This document shows positions 23,641 through 34,869 of a DNA stretch of 64,000 nt, in pieces. Below the pieces are notes generated by a model that saw nothing but the letters and a program-made list of their open reading frames with translations, ran no database searches and had not been told where the DNA came from. Position 1 is the stretch's first letter. The number at the start of each line of letters is the position of its first letter. Source of the stretch: Raphanus sativus. Lineage: Eukaryota > Streptophyta > Magnoliopsida > Brassicales > Brassicaceae. Position numbers and translations under genes: made by a program. The DNA is taken from assembly GCF_000801105.2 (NCBI RefSeq), contig NC_079514.1, positions 14,300,293-14,364,292 of the forward strand, in the 5' to 3' direction.

Positions 23641-23869
23641 TTGTGTTTACTCTTATGTTCCAGTAAATTTTTACATGTCACTCAAGTAAAGGATTTATAT
23701 ATATTTCTATCTCAGTGACGTCTATACCGTAAAATCAGCACCACCGAGATTAAACACAAAAAAACACACAAAACCCAAATTCCAAACTATATATATATAC
23801 TTTCTAATATTTTCGAAAAATTGCTGATCTAACCATCTCATCATGCGCAAAGCGCGGGTTACTACCTAG

Positions 23870-24684
23870 TTTATGAATTATGACTAAACAAAGAGAAAAG
23901 AATGTTTAACATATGGATTGAGTTTTGTCAAAAAAAAACATATGGATGGATACAAAAAGTTCCTTTTAGAGATAAAACTTGGAATTCATGAACGATTGTC
24001 TAGAAACTATTAATATATGGTTAGTTGGTTACACGAACTTACAACGCATGGTCAATAATGATCTTCTATACTTACACTATACTATTTCCATTCTTTTAAT
24101 TAGACGCCCTCCTGCTTAAAACATTTTCAGAAAAAAACGAACTCAGATAAACATATAGAGTTTTGAAGAAATTTAGAGCCTGAACTGTCTTCAACATCAG
24201 ATAACTCATACGGACTATACCAGTGTGGATCCAACACTTTTTGATGTTCCAAACAATTTTTAACAACATGCTTCTATACTTTTTATCTAATTTTATATAT
24301 ATTTTTGATATTAAAATTACACTAAACCTTCATAAACTAATTCAGCTCTGCTAATACTTAGCAAAGATAATTTCATGAATTTTGTCTGTATTTAGTTAAT
24401 ACTATCACAAAATTTTGATTAAATTTATTAATATATTTTTATTAAAATAATTTGTTAATATAAACTTCCACATTTAAAAAAAACTACTATTTAACAATAC
24501 ATTTATTTAATATAATATATATATATATATATTAATAAAAGTTCCAATGGTCAAGATCAACTGACTTAGTAAAGTTTTCATGTTTAGAAATATTAATAGC
24601 GAGAGCAAAAGAAACAAACAACAGCAACAAAAGTGGTGTTTTGTCTTGAGATTGTTGCCGAGTAACTTTAATTCAATTAATCTT
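23870..24684. other. Intergenic / GDSL 3' flank
   Basis: AT-rich with a TA microsatellite at about 24515-24532. The part next to 24685 is probably the 3' UTR of the minus-strand GDSL gene. Nothing else recognised. Confidence 0.5.
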
Positions 24685-26790
24685 TCACCACATGGCAAAT
24701 TTTTCTCTCCTGAAATTCGCCAGCTGAGTCGGATGAAATGGATCAAAGAAAATATGTGTATCTGGCATCGCACATGAGCTCGAATTGGCGCTGCAACCCG
24801 TCAATGCACCTCCATCATAAATGCTAGGGCAACATGGGCTAGTCGTATTCAATAGATTCGAACTAGCATGATTGCTTGAAGGTCCTCGAAGTCCCAACAT
24901 GAAGTTAAAGTAATCTGAGTACAAAAAGGAAGTGTTGGATAATTTCTGCTTCATATGAGTTAGGCTTCTTCTTAGCTTGGCATTGTAAATGGAAACCGCT
25001 AGGTTTAAATCATTATCACAGCTTCCATGTGGCACGGTATGAGCTATTATATTTGGGTAACATCCTAATGGTTTAAGGTTGTTGACGAAGAACTTCCTTA
25101 CTCCTAAACCATGCAACCTCTACAACAACAAAATCAAAGTCTTTATATAGTAGCTAACCCAGATTAATCCATAGACTTTGAAGCAGTGTTTAAGAAAGAA
25201 ATTTGCCTTAATCATGATTCAATTCCAAGCCAATATATTGTTAGTTAGGCGGATTAAACATTTACAAATTATAACAAATATATAAAGTATAATATATTAA
25301 ACATTCTGATTTACAGATAATAGCAGTTCTAATATTTTATTTTCATAAAATTTATAATATAATATATCTATCATCATAATTTCTAAATTATATATTATTA
25401 TAAGTTCTCTAGAGGTTTAAAAATTAATCGATACTTTTTGAGGATTCAAGTGGCCGTCTAGAATGATTTTTAAAACATTTCTTTTAAGTATTTAACATAT
25501 TACCATTAGTTAATGTAGTGACCAAGGAAAAAGTGGTGAAAACCTAATAATGAATACCTGAATTTGTATAAAGAACTCATGAATAAGCTTGTTTGCAAAA
25601 TCATTTGCATCCATTGTCTTATTATAGAAGAAAGAGTAGTCGTTAACTCCGATCGCAGTCATGAACAACGAATCAGCCAGGTGTTTGCTGAGCTCTGGCT
25701 GCGGCTTAAACTTTTTCTTCAGATTCTTGTCAATGGTTTCTTTAAATAGATCAACTTGGACACTCAATGAAAGACATTCTCCCTTGTTCATAGAAATAAT
25801 CATATAAAACTCATTAATTAGAATTTTGTTTTCCGGAAACCGATATTGCAAAGATCGTTTTGAGAATATTGAAACTTACCACTATCTTTCCGGTGTCAGG
25901 CAAAATCCCACAGGAAGCAGAAGCATAATTAATACCAGTTGAGATATTGTTCTTTTGTTCTTCTGATAATCCCATATAAGCAGGAACCAAAGGAAGCTCA
26001 TAATAAATAGCTGGAAAAAACATTTAGATAAGGTTTAAATCTCAATATTCATTTTTTTTACAAGATTCCCATTTACAATGATATATCCTTTTCAATTTTC
26101 ACAATTTTTGTGTTATCTAAATTTAAATTTTCTATAAACTTACCAATCAGATTTACTAATTATTGTTATACAAATATCAGCGTAGTTAAATACTCCCTCT
26201 GTTTTTTAAAGATCCATGTTTTAGGAAAAAAATTTGTTTTAAAAAGATACATTTTTTACCTTTTCAATGTATTATTTAATGAAAATATGTTAACTTCAAG
26301 AAAATTAATTGTGTTTATTAGATTTTTATTGGTTAAAGATTATGGAAAATTGTTATTTACAAAAATTAATGCATTTTTAATATGATTTTTTAATATATGT
26401 GAAAAGTCTAGAATATGTATCTTTAAAAAACAGAGGGAGTATCACCTTATACCTATGTAACATTTTAAACATAAACCATCCATATACTCCTTTTTTGTTC
26501 TTACCAATGTAATCAGCAATTGTTTTGCCATTACCAAAACGACCGGTGGATTTGCCTCCTTCAAAGTCAGAACCGTAAGGTGGAAAATTTGACTTGGCCA
26601 ACGTGTCAAGATGATTATTGTTCCCTGAATCAACCAATGAATCTCCTATAACATACAATGCTGGAAAATTCCCACCAAAAAGAACACTTTCTTTACTTAA
26701 TGGCTTCGATGAAATGGTGAAAACATTGAGAAGACAGAAGAAAAGCAAAATAAAGCATGTCTTTAGAGAAGAAGACGAACCCATTTCCAT
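24685..26790 (-). CDS. GDSL esterase/lipase, secreted
   Basis: Four exons (26505-26790, 25880-26010, 25558-25782, 24685-25119) join in frame to 358 residues, the usual family length. An N-terminal hydrophobic signal (about residues 1-30) is followed by block [12 protein letters not shown] with the catalytic Ser, block [13 protein letters not shown], block III GVNDY and block V DPFHPT with the catalytic Asp and His. All active-site residues are present. Such enzymes hydrolyse acyl esters in the apoplast or cell wall; the substrate cannot be predicted. The chosen ATG (26790) starts MEMGSSS. An in-frame ATG 45 nt upstream (26835) would add a Phe run and lies only ~40 nt from the TATA box, so it is less likely. 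By position it corresponds to the Arabidopsis GDSL gene near At2g03980. Intron 1 carries a MITE. Confidence 0.9.
26191..26441. mobile_element. Stowaway-like MITE in intron 1 of the GDSL gene
   Basis: Terminal inverted repeats beginning TACTCCCTCTGTTTTTTAAA are identical on both sides over about 23 bp, with TA at each end as target. The element is 251 bp, lies fully within the intron 26011-26504 and touches neither splice site. The perfect ends suggest a recent insertion. Confidence 0.85.
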
Positions 26791-26875
26791 CTTTTCGAGG
26801 ATTATAGAAAAAAAAAAGAAGAAGAAATAAACCATGCAATTGCATATATGAAAGCACGACGACTGAAAGTTTAGT

Positions 26876-26882
26876 TATATAA
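26876..26882 (-). promoter_or_regulatory. TATA box of the GDSL gene
   Basis: Minus-strand TTATATAA lies about 90 nt upstream of the chosen ATG, predicting transcription start near 26848. Confidence 0.5.
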
Positions 26883-26899
26883 GCGATTTTGAAAGCATG

Positions 26900-29539
26900 A
26901 CCAATACAGGTTTTACACATATTAGAAATTAAAAGAATAATACAACGTGCTAGAAACTATAATTAAACATTGTTAACCAAACCTACATAAATTGATAGTA
27001 CAATATCGAAAGTCTTCATAAAAAATCCCCATATGAAAACGAATAGGATGTTTTCTTAAAAAAAAAAACGAATAGGATGCCAAAGTTTTATCATAAAATA
27101 TCATACTCGGTAGTGTACAGCTGCATATAAATACAATCTTGCTTTTTATACATTATCTGTCTATTGCTCTCACTTCTCAGTTATGCTGGCATTAAATATT
27201 GTGGAGCGAAGTAATGCATGGAGGTTTTTATTTATATATGCAGCTGCCCTACCATGTCATAGGACTTTGTGGTAACAATAGTTTATTAATCAAGATTAGT
27301 ATTTTTAAAACTGGATCGGTTAGCGAACCGAAAATGTTTTGGATCGTAGGTCATTATGGTTTAACCGGATTTAATTAAGTTTTGATTAGATTAAACTAAA
27401 TTTAATGATATTTTGTAAATAATATATATTCTCATAAAGATAGATCATATCAAACGAAATGTTTCAATTTAGAAAGATTTCAAAATACCAACTAAAATGT
27501 AACAAAGTATTAAAATAATTTAATTAGTTCAAATCTAAAATCAATATGAAAAACACTTTTAAACTTTATTCATCAGATCTTTATCACTCTAAATCTTCAT
27601 TACCTTTTTAAAAAGTTATACACACATTAGTTAAAAATAATATTTTGAAATAAAACAATTTTTGTTCTTTTATAAATTATAAAAATTTCAAAAATTAAAT
27701 GTTTTAATTATTAAAATCTTCAACACAAGTGATCATGAAATAAAATTTAAACAAAGGAAGAAATAGACAAAAACAATATGTTGACGTGAAAATCAAACTT
27801 TATGAATTGTGACTTATGAATTATAACGACATCAAAAGAAAAAGACGAGAGATAATACTTTATTAATCTTTCATAAATCATATTTTTACTTTAAAATAAA
27901 ATAGTTAATTTTTTATTAACAAAATTTTAATTTATATACGAATTGGGATTGGGCCGTTTATCGGGTTACCAGTTCCCGGATTTTTGACGGTTTGATATAG
28001 TTTTATAACAGGTTCAACTTTAGTTGGAGTTTAATATTAATCCAACCCGATTGTTGTCCGGTTCATGGTTCAATCCGGTCTAATCACTAGTTCGATCTGG
28101 ATTTAAAAACACTAATTAAGATGTAAATATAATAATAAAAGATTATATCATTGATTATTGAAAACAGCATAAAACGTAATTGGTATATGTCAAAATATTT
28201 ATATGTTCATCAAGATTGTATTAAATTTTTTACAATATAGTATTTGTATTTTGACGTATAGAAGGAAACAAGAAGAAAATCATATGTTTTAAAATGGTCG
28301 AATAAGGGCTAATATTTCCGTCTAATTAGAGCATTTCTTTTCAGAATGAAATAAAATGGAATATGAAATAAAAATAATTCAGTTATATTTCATTTTTTAT
28401 TCCATAATAGAATAATGAACAAACGAAAAATAGATTGTAGAGTGAAAAATAGAGTAGAGTTAAAGTATTTTATTTCATATTTCATTTTATTCTAATTTGG
28501 ATTAGAAATGAAGTGAGGTTCGATTGTTAGAGATATCATATGCACTGCAGTTTAGCCATTAAATATTTATATCCACCCTATAATGCCAAGTAAAGTCAAC
28601 TTGAGATATGGTCCAGGGAGCTACAATAAAATGTTACTCATCAACCACACACATATCAACTTCCCACGTACTTCCAGCTATATTGTTTAAGCTTAATCTT
28701 AAAAAAAAATATGTGGGAATTTATGAGTATTGGATGAGTAACCTTATCCCCCAAATCGGGAGAGTAAAATAACATATTAACATTAGACAAGAAAGGAAAT
28801 GATTCTGGTTTTCAGATTGCTGGTTTTTCAAGTTGCTGGTTTTCAGATCCTTGTTGCATGTTCTGGTTTCGTATATCTTTCCAATTTATCTGAATATGAA
28901 CACTACACATGTTTCTAATGTCTAATCGAATGCTTCATATTATAACGCTAGAGACATAAGCGTAAGATTTAAGACCTTATATTTTGTGCGACTTCCTCAG
29001 TACTAGACTTGAAAGTTTCTATTGTGTTCAGATAGACCTGATGAATTTCAATGTCACCAAAACATGTAAAGGTTGTGAAAATGTATTTTGGGTCACTCGG
29101 CAGCTTTTTTCATGTATGGAGTTTTATGGATTTTTAGATCAATAAAAAAACAAAAATATAACAATGAATCTACTATTCAGTAAAAGTATTTTTTTTCTTC
29201 AAAGAAACATTTATGATCAGATTGCTGCCACTACACATATCTTATATTCTATAAAAATGCTAAAAAGTTAGTTTTCTTCTTTTACACAAGCACACTGTAC
29301 ATGAACCTGAAATTTAACTAGCAAATTGAGTGGTTTATAGAATTTTAAGATTTTTCTTTTCGTTTACAAGAGGATTTACAATTTGGAACAGAAAACAAAA
29401 AGAATAGGCAGAAAAGAAAAGGATAGACACCTCTTTTTGTCGACAATTTTTTTCAGTGGCCAAGTGTTATTATCATTTACATCGATTCATACACCAGACC
29501 AAGGAAACAACCATTTCATACCCAATATATTGTGATATA
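26900..29539. other. Intergenic, AT-rich
   Basis: Upstream region of the GDSL gene followed by non-coding DNA. A small MITE-like inverted repeat (28326-28514) is listed separately. No gene, RNA or further repeat recognised. Confidence 0.6.
28326..28514. mobile_element. Short MITE-like inverted repeat
   Basis: GAATGAAATAAAATGGAATA near 28344 pairs with its near-complement TATTTCATATTTCATTTTAT near 28470, giving arms of about 35 bp around a ~90-bp AT-rich centre. Ends and target duplication are not clear. Confidence 0.45.
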
Positions 29540-30690
29540 TTCAATTTATACCCAACTTATATAACCATGCCAAACTATACCTGAACTTATAAGACTGTGC
29601 CGAAACATACAAAACTTATATTTTTTTTGGCAAAATCATATACCACTCACCAAATCAGCTGTCATGTCATCTACTTTTGTTTACATGGATGCAACGTCAG
29701 CTAATTTTACTGACAAATATGCCATGTTTATAATTTTTTTTGAAGCTAAATAATGTTTTTATAAAAATATTTTTTTTGAAAATGTAGAATTGTATATTTT
29801 TTTCTTATTTAATAAAATTAACAAAATTAATTATTTAATTAATTTTTAATCTTATATAAGAGATATATTCATAAATATTTCGATTCTATCAAAAACCGTC
29901 CTTATAAAAGTTATATATGTATTTTAATGATTTAAATTTAATGCTAGTATTGCAAACGTGTTACTCTTGATTAATCATGGTTGTGTTAATCTAAATTTTT
30001 AAATATAAATAACATATCCATGATTAATAAAGCGTAAAAATGAATCATGTTACACTTTATTAATCATGGGTATGTTATTTATATTTAATCTAAATTTTTT
30101 AAGCGTAAATAACATAATCATGATTAATAAAGCGTAAAAATAAATTATGTTATGCTTTATTAATCAAGCGTAAAAATAAATTATTTTACGCTTTATTAAT
30201 CATGGGTATGTTATTTACATTTAAAATTTTAGATTAACACAATCGTGATTAATCAAGAGTAACATGTCTGCAACACTAGCATTGGATTTGAAATCATTAC
30301 AATACATATATAACTTTTATAAGGACGATTTTTGATAGGATCAAAACATTTACGAATATATCTCTTATATAAGGTTAAAATTAAATTAATTAATTTTTGT
30401 TAGTTTTACTAAATAATAAACATTTATAAAATTTTACATTTTCTAAAAGTTATTTTTATAACAAAATGATTTAATTTAAAGAAATTATACACATGGCATC
30501 TTCGTCAGCAAAATTAGCTGATGTTGCATCTATGCGAACAAAATTAGATGACATGACACCTGATGTGACGACTGGTGTATTATCTTACCAAAATAAATAT
30601 AAATTGGGTATGTTTTAGCACAATCATATAAGTTCAAGTATGTTTTGGCACAGTCATATAAATCAGATATGAATTGAACATATACCGACG
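29540..30690. mobile_element. Long fold-back element with ~550-bp inverted arms
   Basis: The left arm starts near TTCAATTTATACCCAACTTA and the right arm ends with the inverted equivalent (TTCAATTCATATCTGATTTA on minus). Matching pieces run inward, such as CTTATATAAGAGATATATTC against its complement, to a centre near 30090. The centre contains repeated GATTAATAAAGCGTAAAAAT units in both orientations. There is no coding capacity. It probably is a Mutator-like or similar fold-back; the exact ends and target duplication could not be fixed. Confidence 0.75.
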
Positions 30691-32457
30691 ACCAAGTTGT
30701 ACTTGTATGATAACTCATATCCACAGCCAACGAAAAAAGCATCAAAGTATCCTTATACAATTTTTATCGTATTGATAGGACAAATGCTTGACCTTTTAAA
30801 ACATTTTCCATTGCTTTATTGTCAAGCTTCACTACAAAAGATTCAGGAGTCTGTTTACCCACCGAACAAAAAAAAAGATCATACTTAAATCCTTTACTCA
30901 AAAAAACAAAACAAGAAATCATGCTATTGCCTATCATATATAAATGTCAAAAATAAAACGTTAAAATTATTGTAGCTACTCGAATTTCTTTGTATATATT
31001 AATCGTGAACTACAGGAAGTTAATATTAGTAGTAAAGTTGGTTTTATCGGGAAAGAGAGATGCATTTTCACAATCAATATTACCAACTACTAGAACTCTG
31101 GTTTTGCACAAGAACAAGTTAAATCTCCTCTTAAGGGTTGATTGGGCCTTATACTAGTTAATTATATCGAAAGACATCGTCCTTTAAAAACTACACAGAT
31201 AAGTAATGATGAAAAAAGGAACTGCCAATACATTCAAAAGCACTATCTATGTATATAGATGACCAGACAATACAAGGTAACGTAGAAAATTTTGTCGAAT
31301 GCTAAAACATTAAAATTTGTTCAGTGCGAATAGGAAAACCACTCATACATCATCACACGTTCAAAAGAAAGAAAAAAAATGGGGAACTGAGATATTCACA
31401 AATAGTTTCTTGTTAGTATAGAAATCGATCATATGAAATGTATTGTAAACTAAACAAATACCCCAAAAAGAACATATCCCCCACCCAATCAAAACGATTT
31501 AGTGTATGATGCATTCACTTTATCACTATGTATGTATATAGTAAGATTTTGCATGTTCTTTTCCTTGTAATTTGAATTCAATAGTATGAAAAATACCTTT
31601 TCAACATTATATCATCAAAGATGTATATCATAGATTCATAGATATGAACTTAAAAAATATGTAAATAGTATATTGCCTCTTGATACTTTGATTAGTTGAT
31701 AGTACATATGAAAAGTACAACGTAAGAAAGTGGAATGTTACCACGTTAATTTGATGGACAAAGGGTCACAAACAGGGTCCCACTTTAAATAAGCTTTGGT
31801 AACCTGAAGGGATAATGCAAAAGTGGGTCGATGATGATGATTGCACATTTCGCTTTCTTCCGCAGCTGTCTTCATACGTACCAAAACATCCCTTGGGACC
31901 GTCACTCTCACGCTTTACTCTCATAGATCGAGCTCAAACTTATTAGGATATTATATTAGACTTCACTCTCTCTAGAATATTTAACAGATCAGGTTCTATC
32001 ATAGTTCAACTATTGTTCTGCTATATTCTATCTTCTTCTTTCTCTATTACCATGTAGTTTAACTTGTAGTTCATATCTTTCATATAACAGATGACGATAG
32101 ACGAGTGGGTTGATCATTTTAGAAACCAAGAAAGACTAATATTATTTATAAGACAAGGCCAAGCCACAAGGTCTTACCAAGAGGAAAAGAAAAAAAGATC
32201 AAAAGAAGGTGATACAGAGGCAAAAAAAAAAAACAAACAAAGAGAAAGGTAGAAGCAAATATTTACAAAAAAAGGGTGAAAAGATAAAACAAACCAAACC
32301 CCTTTTTCACCTTGCTGCTTCTGTCATAAAGCCAAACCTTCCCAAACGTAACTATTTTTTTTCTTCTTACTACTAACATAGAACGAGAACAAGAAGCCTC
32401 CTCCAGTTTCATACTGTAGATCCTGCCTCTCTTCTTACTAGTATATATAAGCTCCTC
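30691..32457. other. Intergenic and 3' flank of PI4K gamma 7
   Basis: No coding signal. The segment 32200-32457, T-rich on the gene strand, likely holds the 3' UTR of the kinase gene. Confidence 0.5.
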
Positions 32458-34404
32458 TCAAAACTGGCATGAAGTGCCAAGTCTCTGTCTCTTGCTCAAC
32501 GTTGCCGTTTTGCGTTTTGCAAAAGCCGGTCCAAGCAACTCTTGGAACCTCTCCAAGAACACAACCCACTCCTCCTCTTTCATGTCCGCTAACTTCACAA
32601 AGCTTGCACTCGCTTGAAGCTGCTCGTTAGCGCTTTTGTGACCAGACGATGTGTTCTCTGATTTGCCTCTTGTCAAAGTCTTTGTGCTGTTTTTCCTTCC
32701 CGTGTCGCTGAGATGCGTGTTCTTCATCGATGTAGAAAGCTTCGAAAGAGATGTAGATTTGTCATGAAAAGCAGCACAACTAAAAAAGCTGTCTTTCATT
32801 GTCATCATCACAGGGACAGCGTTTTCAGTATTGTCCTCGTCCTCTTCTTCATCATCATAATCTTCATCCTCTTCTTCCTTGATGCTTTCTTCAAGCTTTC
32901 CTAGCGAAGAACGTCCGTTCGAAAAAGGATTCTTCGCGAAGTAGTCATCGGTCACTTGCATCTTGGAGCCGTAGACTGATTCCAACTCATCACAGTCAAG
33001 ATCAAACTGAAACTCTGCTTCTCCTCCCATCACATCAGACCTAGGAGAGAACACATCTCGTTCAGTAACTAATCTCTTGGCTTCAATACACACAACCTCC
33101 AGCTCACTAGGCTCCTCTTCCCCCACACGAAACTCTCGAGTCATCATCTCACCGATCTCCGCGAGACACATCCCATAAGAAGCAGCTTCTTTAAGAAAAA
33201 CAGTGCAGAGAACAAGCACCCTCAGACAAGCTTCTCTAATCATCGGAAGCTCTCTCCTAAGCATCTCACAGTCCTTCAACGGATCAAGACTCTGTATATA
33301 CTCAAGCTCTTCCTCAGAGAAAGGCAATGACGCCTGAGGCCAATGAATCCACTCAAAGTAAGGATCCTCAAGCGTCTCCGGCAAGCAGAGACCATGATCA
33401 ATCGGTATAAGCTCAACTTCACCAAACGTCTCCACCTTCTTCACCAACAGGTTCCCACCGTGACGGTCCGTGTTGAAGATCCTCACGTCCAGTATCCCAA
33501 TCCTGTGCACAGACGCCACAGGGAAGCTCGAAGTGCCGTGATCGCTAGCGTCGAAGTCATGAGCCACAAACTTCTGGAAAGAAGCAATCTTACTAACAAC
33601 CATCTTCTTCTCTCTAGCCTTGTTCCCTTTCACACCATCGTTGACATTGAACACAGAGTGAGTTATCTTCACAAGAGCCGTGGGAGGCACGTTAGCAAAC
33701 CTGCCGTAGTCAAGAAGGTAAGCCGCAACTTCTCTAAACCCTGTCTCACCGACACGAACCGAAGACTTTAACCCAGGCTGTCCGAGAGCTTTCCCAACGA
33801 ACCCTTTCGGATTGTTGGGAGCAAAGGGCTCTTCATCGGTTGGTTTGACGATAGCAACGCTCTGACCTTTCTTGTTCCTGAAGTAGTAAGCACCTCCGAG
33901 CCCGCTGTGAACAGGGAGAGGATCAACGCCGAGCTTCATGGCCTTGACAATGTCTTTCACCATCTGTTTCACAACGGAGAAACACTCTGACTGGCCTAAG
34001 ATCTCTATGGGACCGCTTCTGTCTTTCTGCTGGAGATCTCTCCCGGTGGGGGAGAGACAAGGAGTGGAGGAGCTTCTGTGCATGAAGTTGCGTTTCAGGA
34101 GGAGAGGAGAGTCGTTCCTGACAGCGCTGAGATCGTTGGTGAGGACCATGTCTCCGTAGGTCAAGGAGCTCTCTTCGGTGGGGAAGTTGAGAGCGATCTG
34201 AAGCCTCCTCTTCACCGTGTGGACATTGTCGCTACGGTCCAGCTCCATCCCGAGAACACAGCCAGTTTCTGTTTGCACAAAAACTCTTCTCCCTGAGGAT
34301 TGTCTCTGCAGCTTCCCTTCCATCTTGTTACCCCCAGTGAGGGGAGTCTTGAAGACCGCAACTGCCATTTGTGTCTGCACAGGACTGTCTAGGTTCGGAG
34401 ACAT
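32458..34404 (-). CDS. PI4KG7: Ubiquitin-like domain kinase, phosphatidylinositol 4-kinase gamma 7 type
   Basis: A single coding exon of 648 residues starts MSPNLDSPVQTQMAVAV; Arabidopsis PI4K gamma 7 (UBDK gamma 7) is about 650. The frame stays open upstream to 34554, but 34404 is its first ATG. A ubiquitin-like domain lies at about residues 35-105 (GRRVFVQTETGCVLG to PLLLKR). The PI3/4-kinase-type domain follows: GLGGAYYFRNKKGQ and AIVKPTDEEP (nucleotide loop and Lys), FNTDRHGGNLLV (catalytic loop Asp) and PIDHGLCLPE (activation loop). A long acidic stretch (EEEDEDYDDEEEDED) precedes a conserved tail ending RLGTSCQF. In Arabidopsis gamma-type members behave as Ser/Thr protein kinases that bind ubiquitin-pathway proteins, despite the name. 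An intron lies in the 5' UTR (34642-34865). No defect is seen. Confidence 0.95.
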   Translation of the reverse strand: MSPNLDSPVQTQMAVAVFKTPLTGGNKMEGKLQRQSSGRRVFVQTETGCVLGMELDRSDNVHTVKRRLQIALNFPTEESSLTYGDMVLTNDLSAVRNDSPLLLKRNFMHRSSSTPCLSPTGRDLQQKDRSGPIEILGQSECFSVVKQMVKDIVKAMKLGVDPLPVHSGLGGAYYFRNKKGQSVAIVKPTDEEPFAPNNPKGFVGKALGQPGLKSSVRVGETGFREVAAYLLDYGRFANVPPTALVKITHSVFNVNDGVKGNKAREKKMVVSKIASFQKFVAHDFDASDHGTSSFPVASVHRIGILDVRIFNTDRHGGNLLVKKVETFGEVELIPIDHGLCLPETLEDPYFEWIHWPQASLPFSEEELEYIQSLDPLKDCEMLRRELPMIREACLRVLVLCTVFLKEAASYGMCLAEIGEMMTREFRVGEEEPSELEVVCIEAKRLVTERDVFSPRSDVMGGEAEFQFDLDCDELESVYGSKMQVTDDYFAKNPFSNGRSSLGKLEESIKEEEDEDYDDEEEDEDNTENAVPVMMTMKDSFFSCAAFHDKSTSLSKLSTSMKNTHLSDTGRKNSTKTLTRGKSENTSSGHKSANEQLQASASFVKLADMKEEEWVVFLERFQELLGPAFAKRKTATLSKRQRLGTSCQF

Positions 34405-34613
34405 GAAACAAAAGGAGAAGCCGAAGAGATAGACCTTCGAGACACAGTGCCTTTGTCTGAAACCAACACAAACCGGAAACAGCAGAAGCAGATAACACCT
34501 AAACCGATCATGAAACGTAGACAATCCAAAGCTTTTCTCTCTATAAGCAGACAACAGGAGCCACTTATCACTAAAGTCTCAAGCTTTGAGAAAGAATGTT
34601 GAAATCCAAATCG

Positions 34614-34631
34614 CTACATCAGGTAAGCCAT
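34614..34631 (-). promoter_or_regulatory. Short upstream ORF in the PI4KG7 leader
   Basis: Just downstream of the 5' UTR intron acceptor (exon starts 34641) the transcript reads ATG GCT TAC CTG ATG TAG, a 5-codon uORF ending about 210 nt before the main ATG. The 5' UTR intron is supported by GTGAGT at 34865 and TTTTGCAG before 34641. It could modulate translation; that is inference. Confidence 0.5.
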
Positions 34632-34869
34632 CTTTCTTGATCTGCAAAATAAGATATATGTCACCAATCTTATAGCAGATCTGTCTAAAACGGTCTCAAA
34701 TCTCTATAACTTAACTTAGATTCCACAAAGATTATAACTTTTACAGTCCAAAGATTAGATCTTGATCCAAAGAAAGTTTACGCAACAAAAAAAAGCTTTA
34801 TGTATATAAACAAATGAATGAGCTTTCAAAAGCAAACATGTGTATATGAGTGAATAGAAACTCACAAAG

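Larger units (their letters stand above)
16989..23869 (+). mobile_element. Helitron-derived region, possibly one element or nested copies
   Basis: The right end is a good Helitron 3' terminus: hairpin GCGC-AAA-GCGC at 23845-23855, then CTAG (23866-23869) followed by host T. The proposed left end TCCCCTATATATTAAAGGAG begins with TC at 16989 after host A, as in Arabidopsis-type Helitron 5' ends. Between them lie an NPG-related fragment, an RPA-like OB-fold fragment, a Helitron helicase fragment and a tandem array, all usual Helitron cargo. A second hairpin (20434-20450) suggests that an older Helitron end is buried inside. The right end is secure; the left boundary and unity of the element are inferred. 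Confidence 0.65.

Noticed and set aside
24685..26835. Start of the GDSL protein at 26835
   Set aside because: It adds a poly-Phe stretch ahead of a normal signal peptide and lies too near the TATA box; 26790 is preferred.
33343..33771. 142-codon plus-strand frame inside PI4KG7
   Set aside because: Antisense shadow of the kinase exon.
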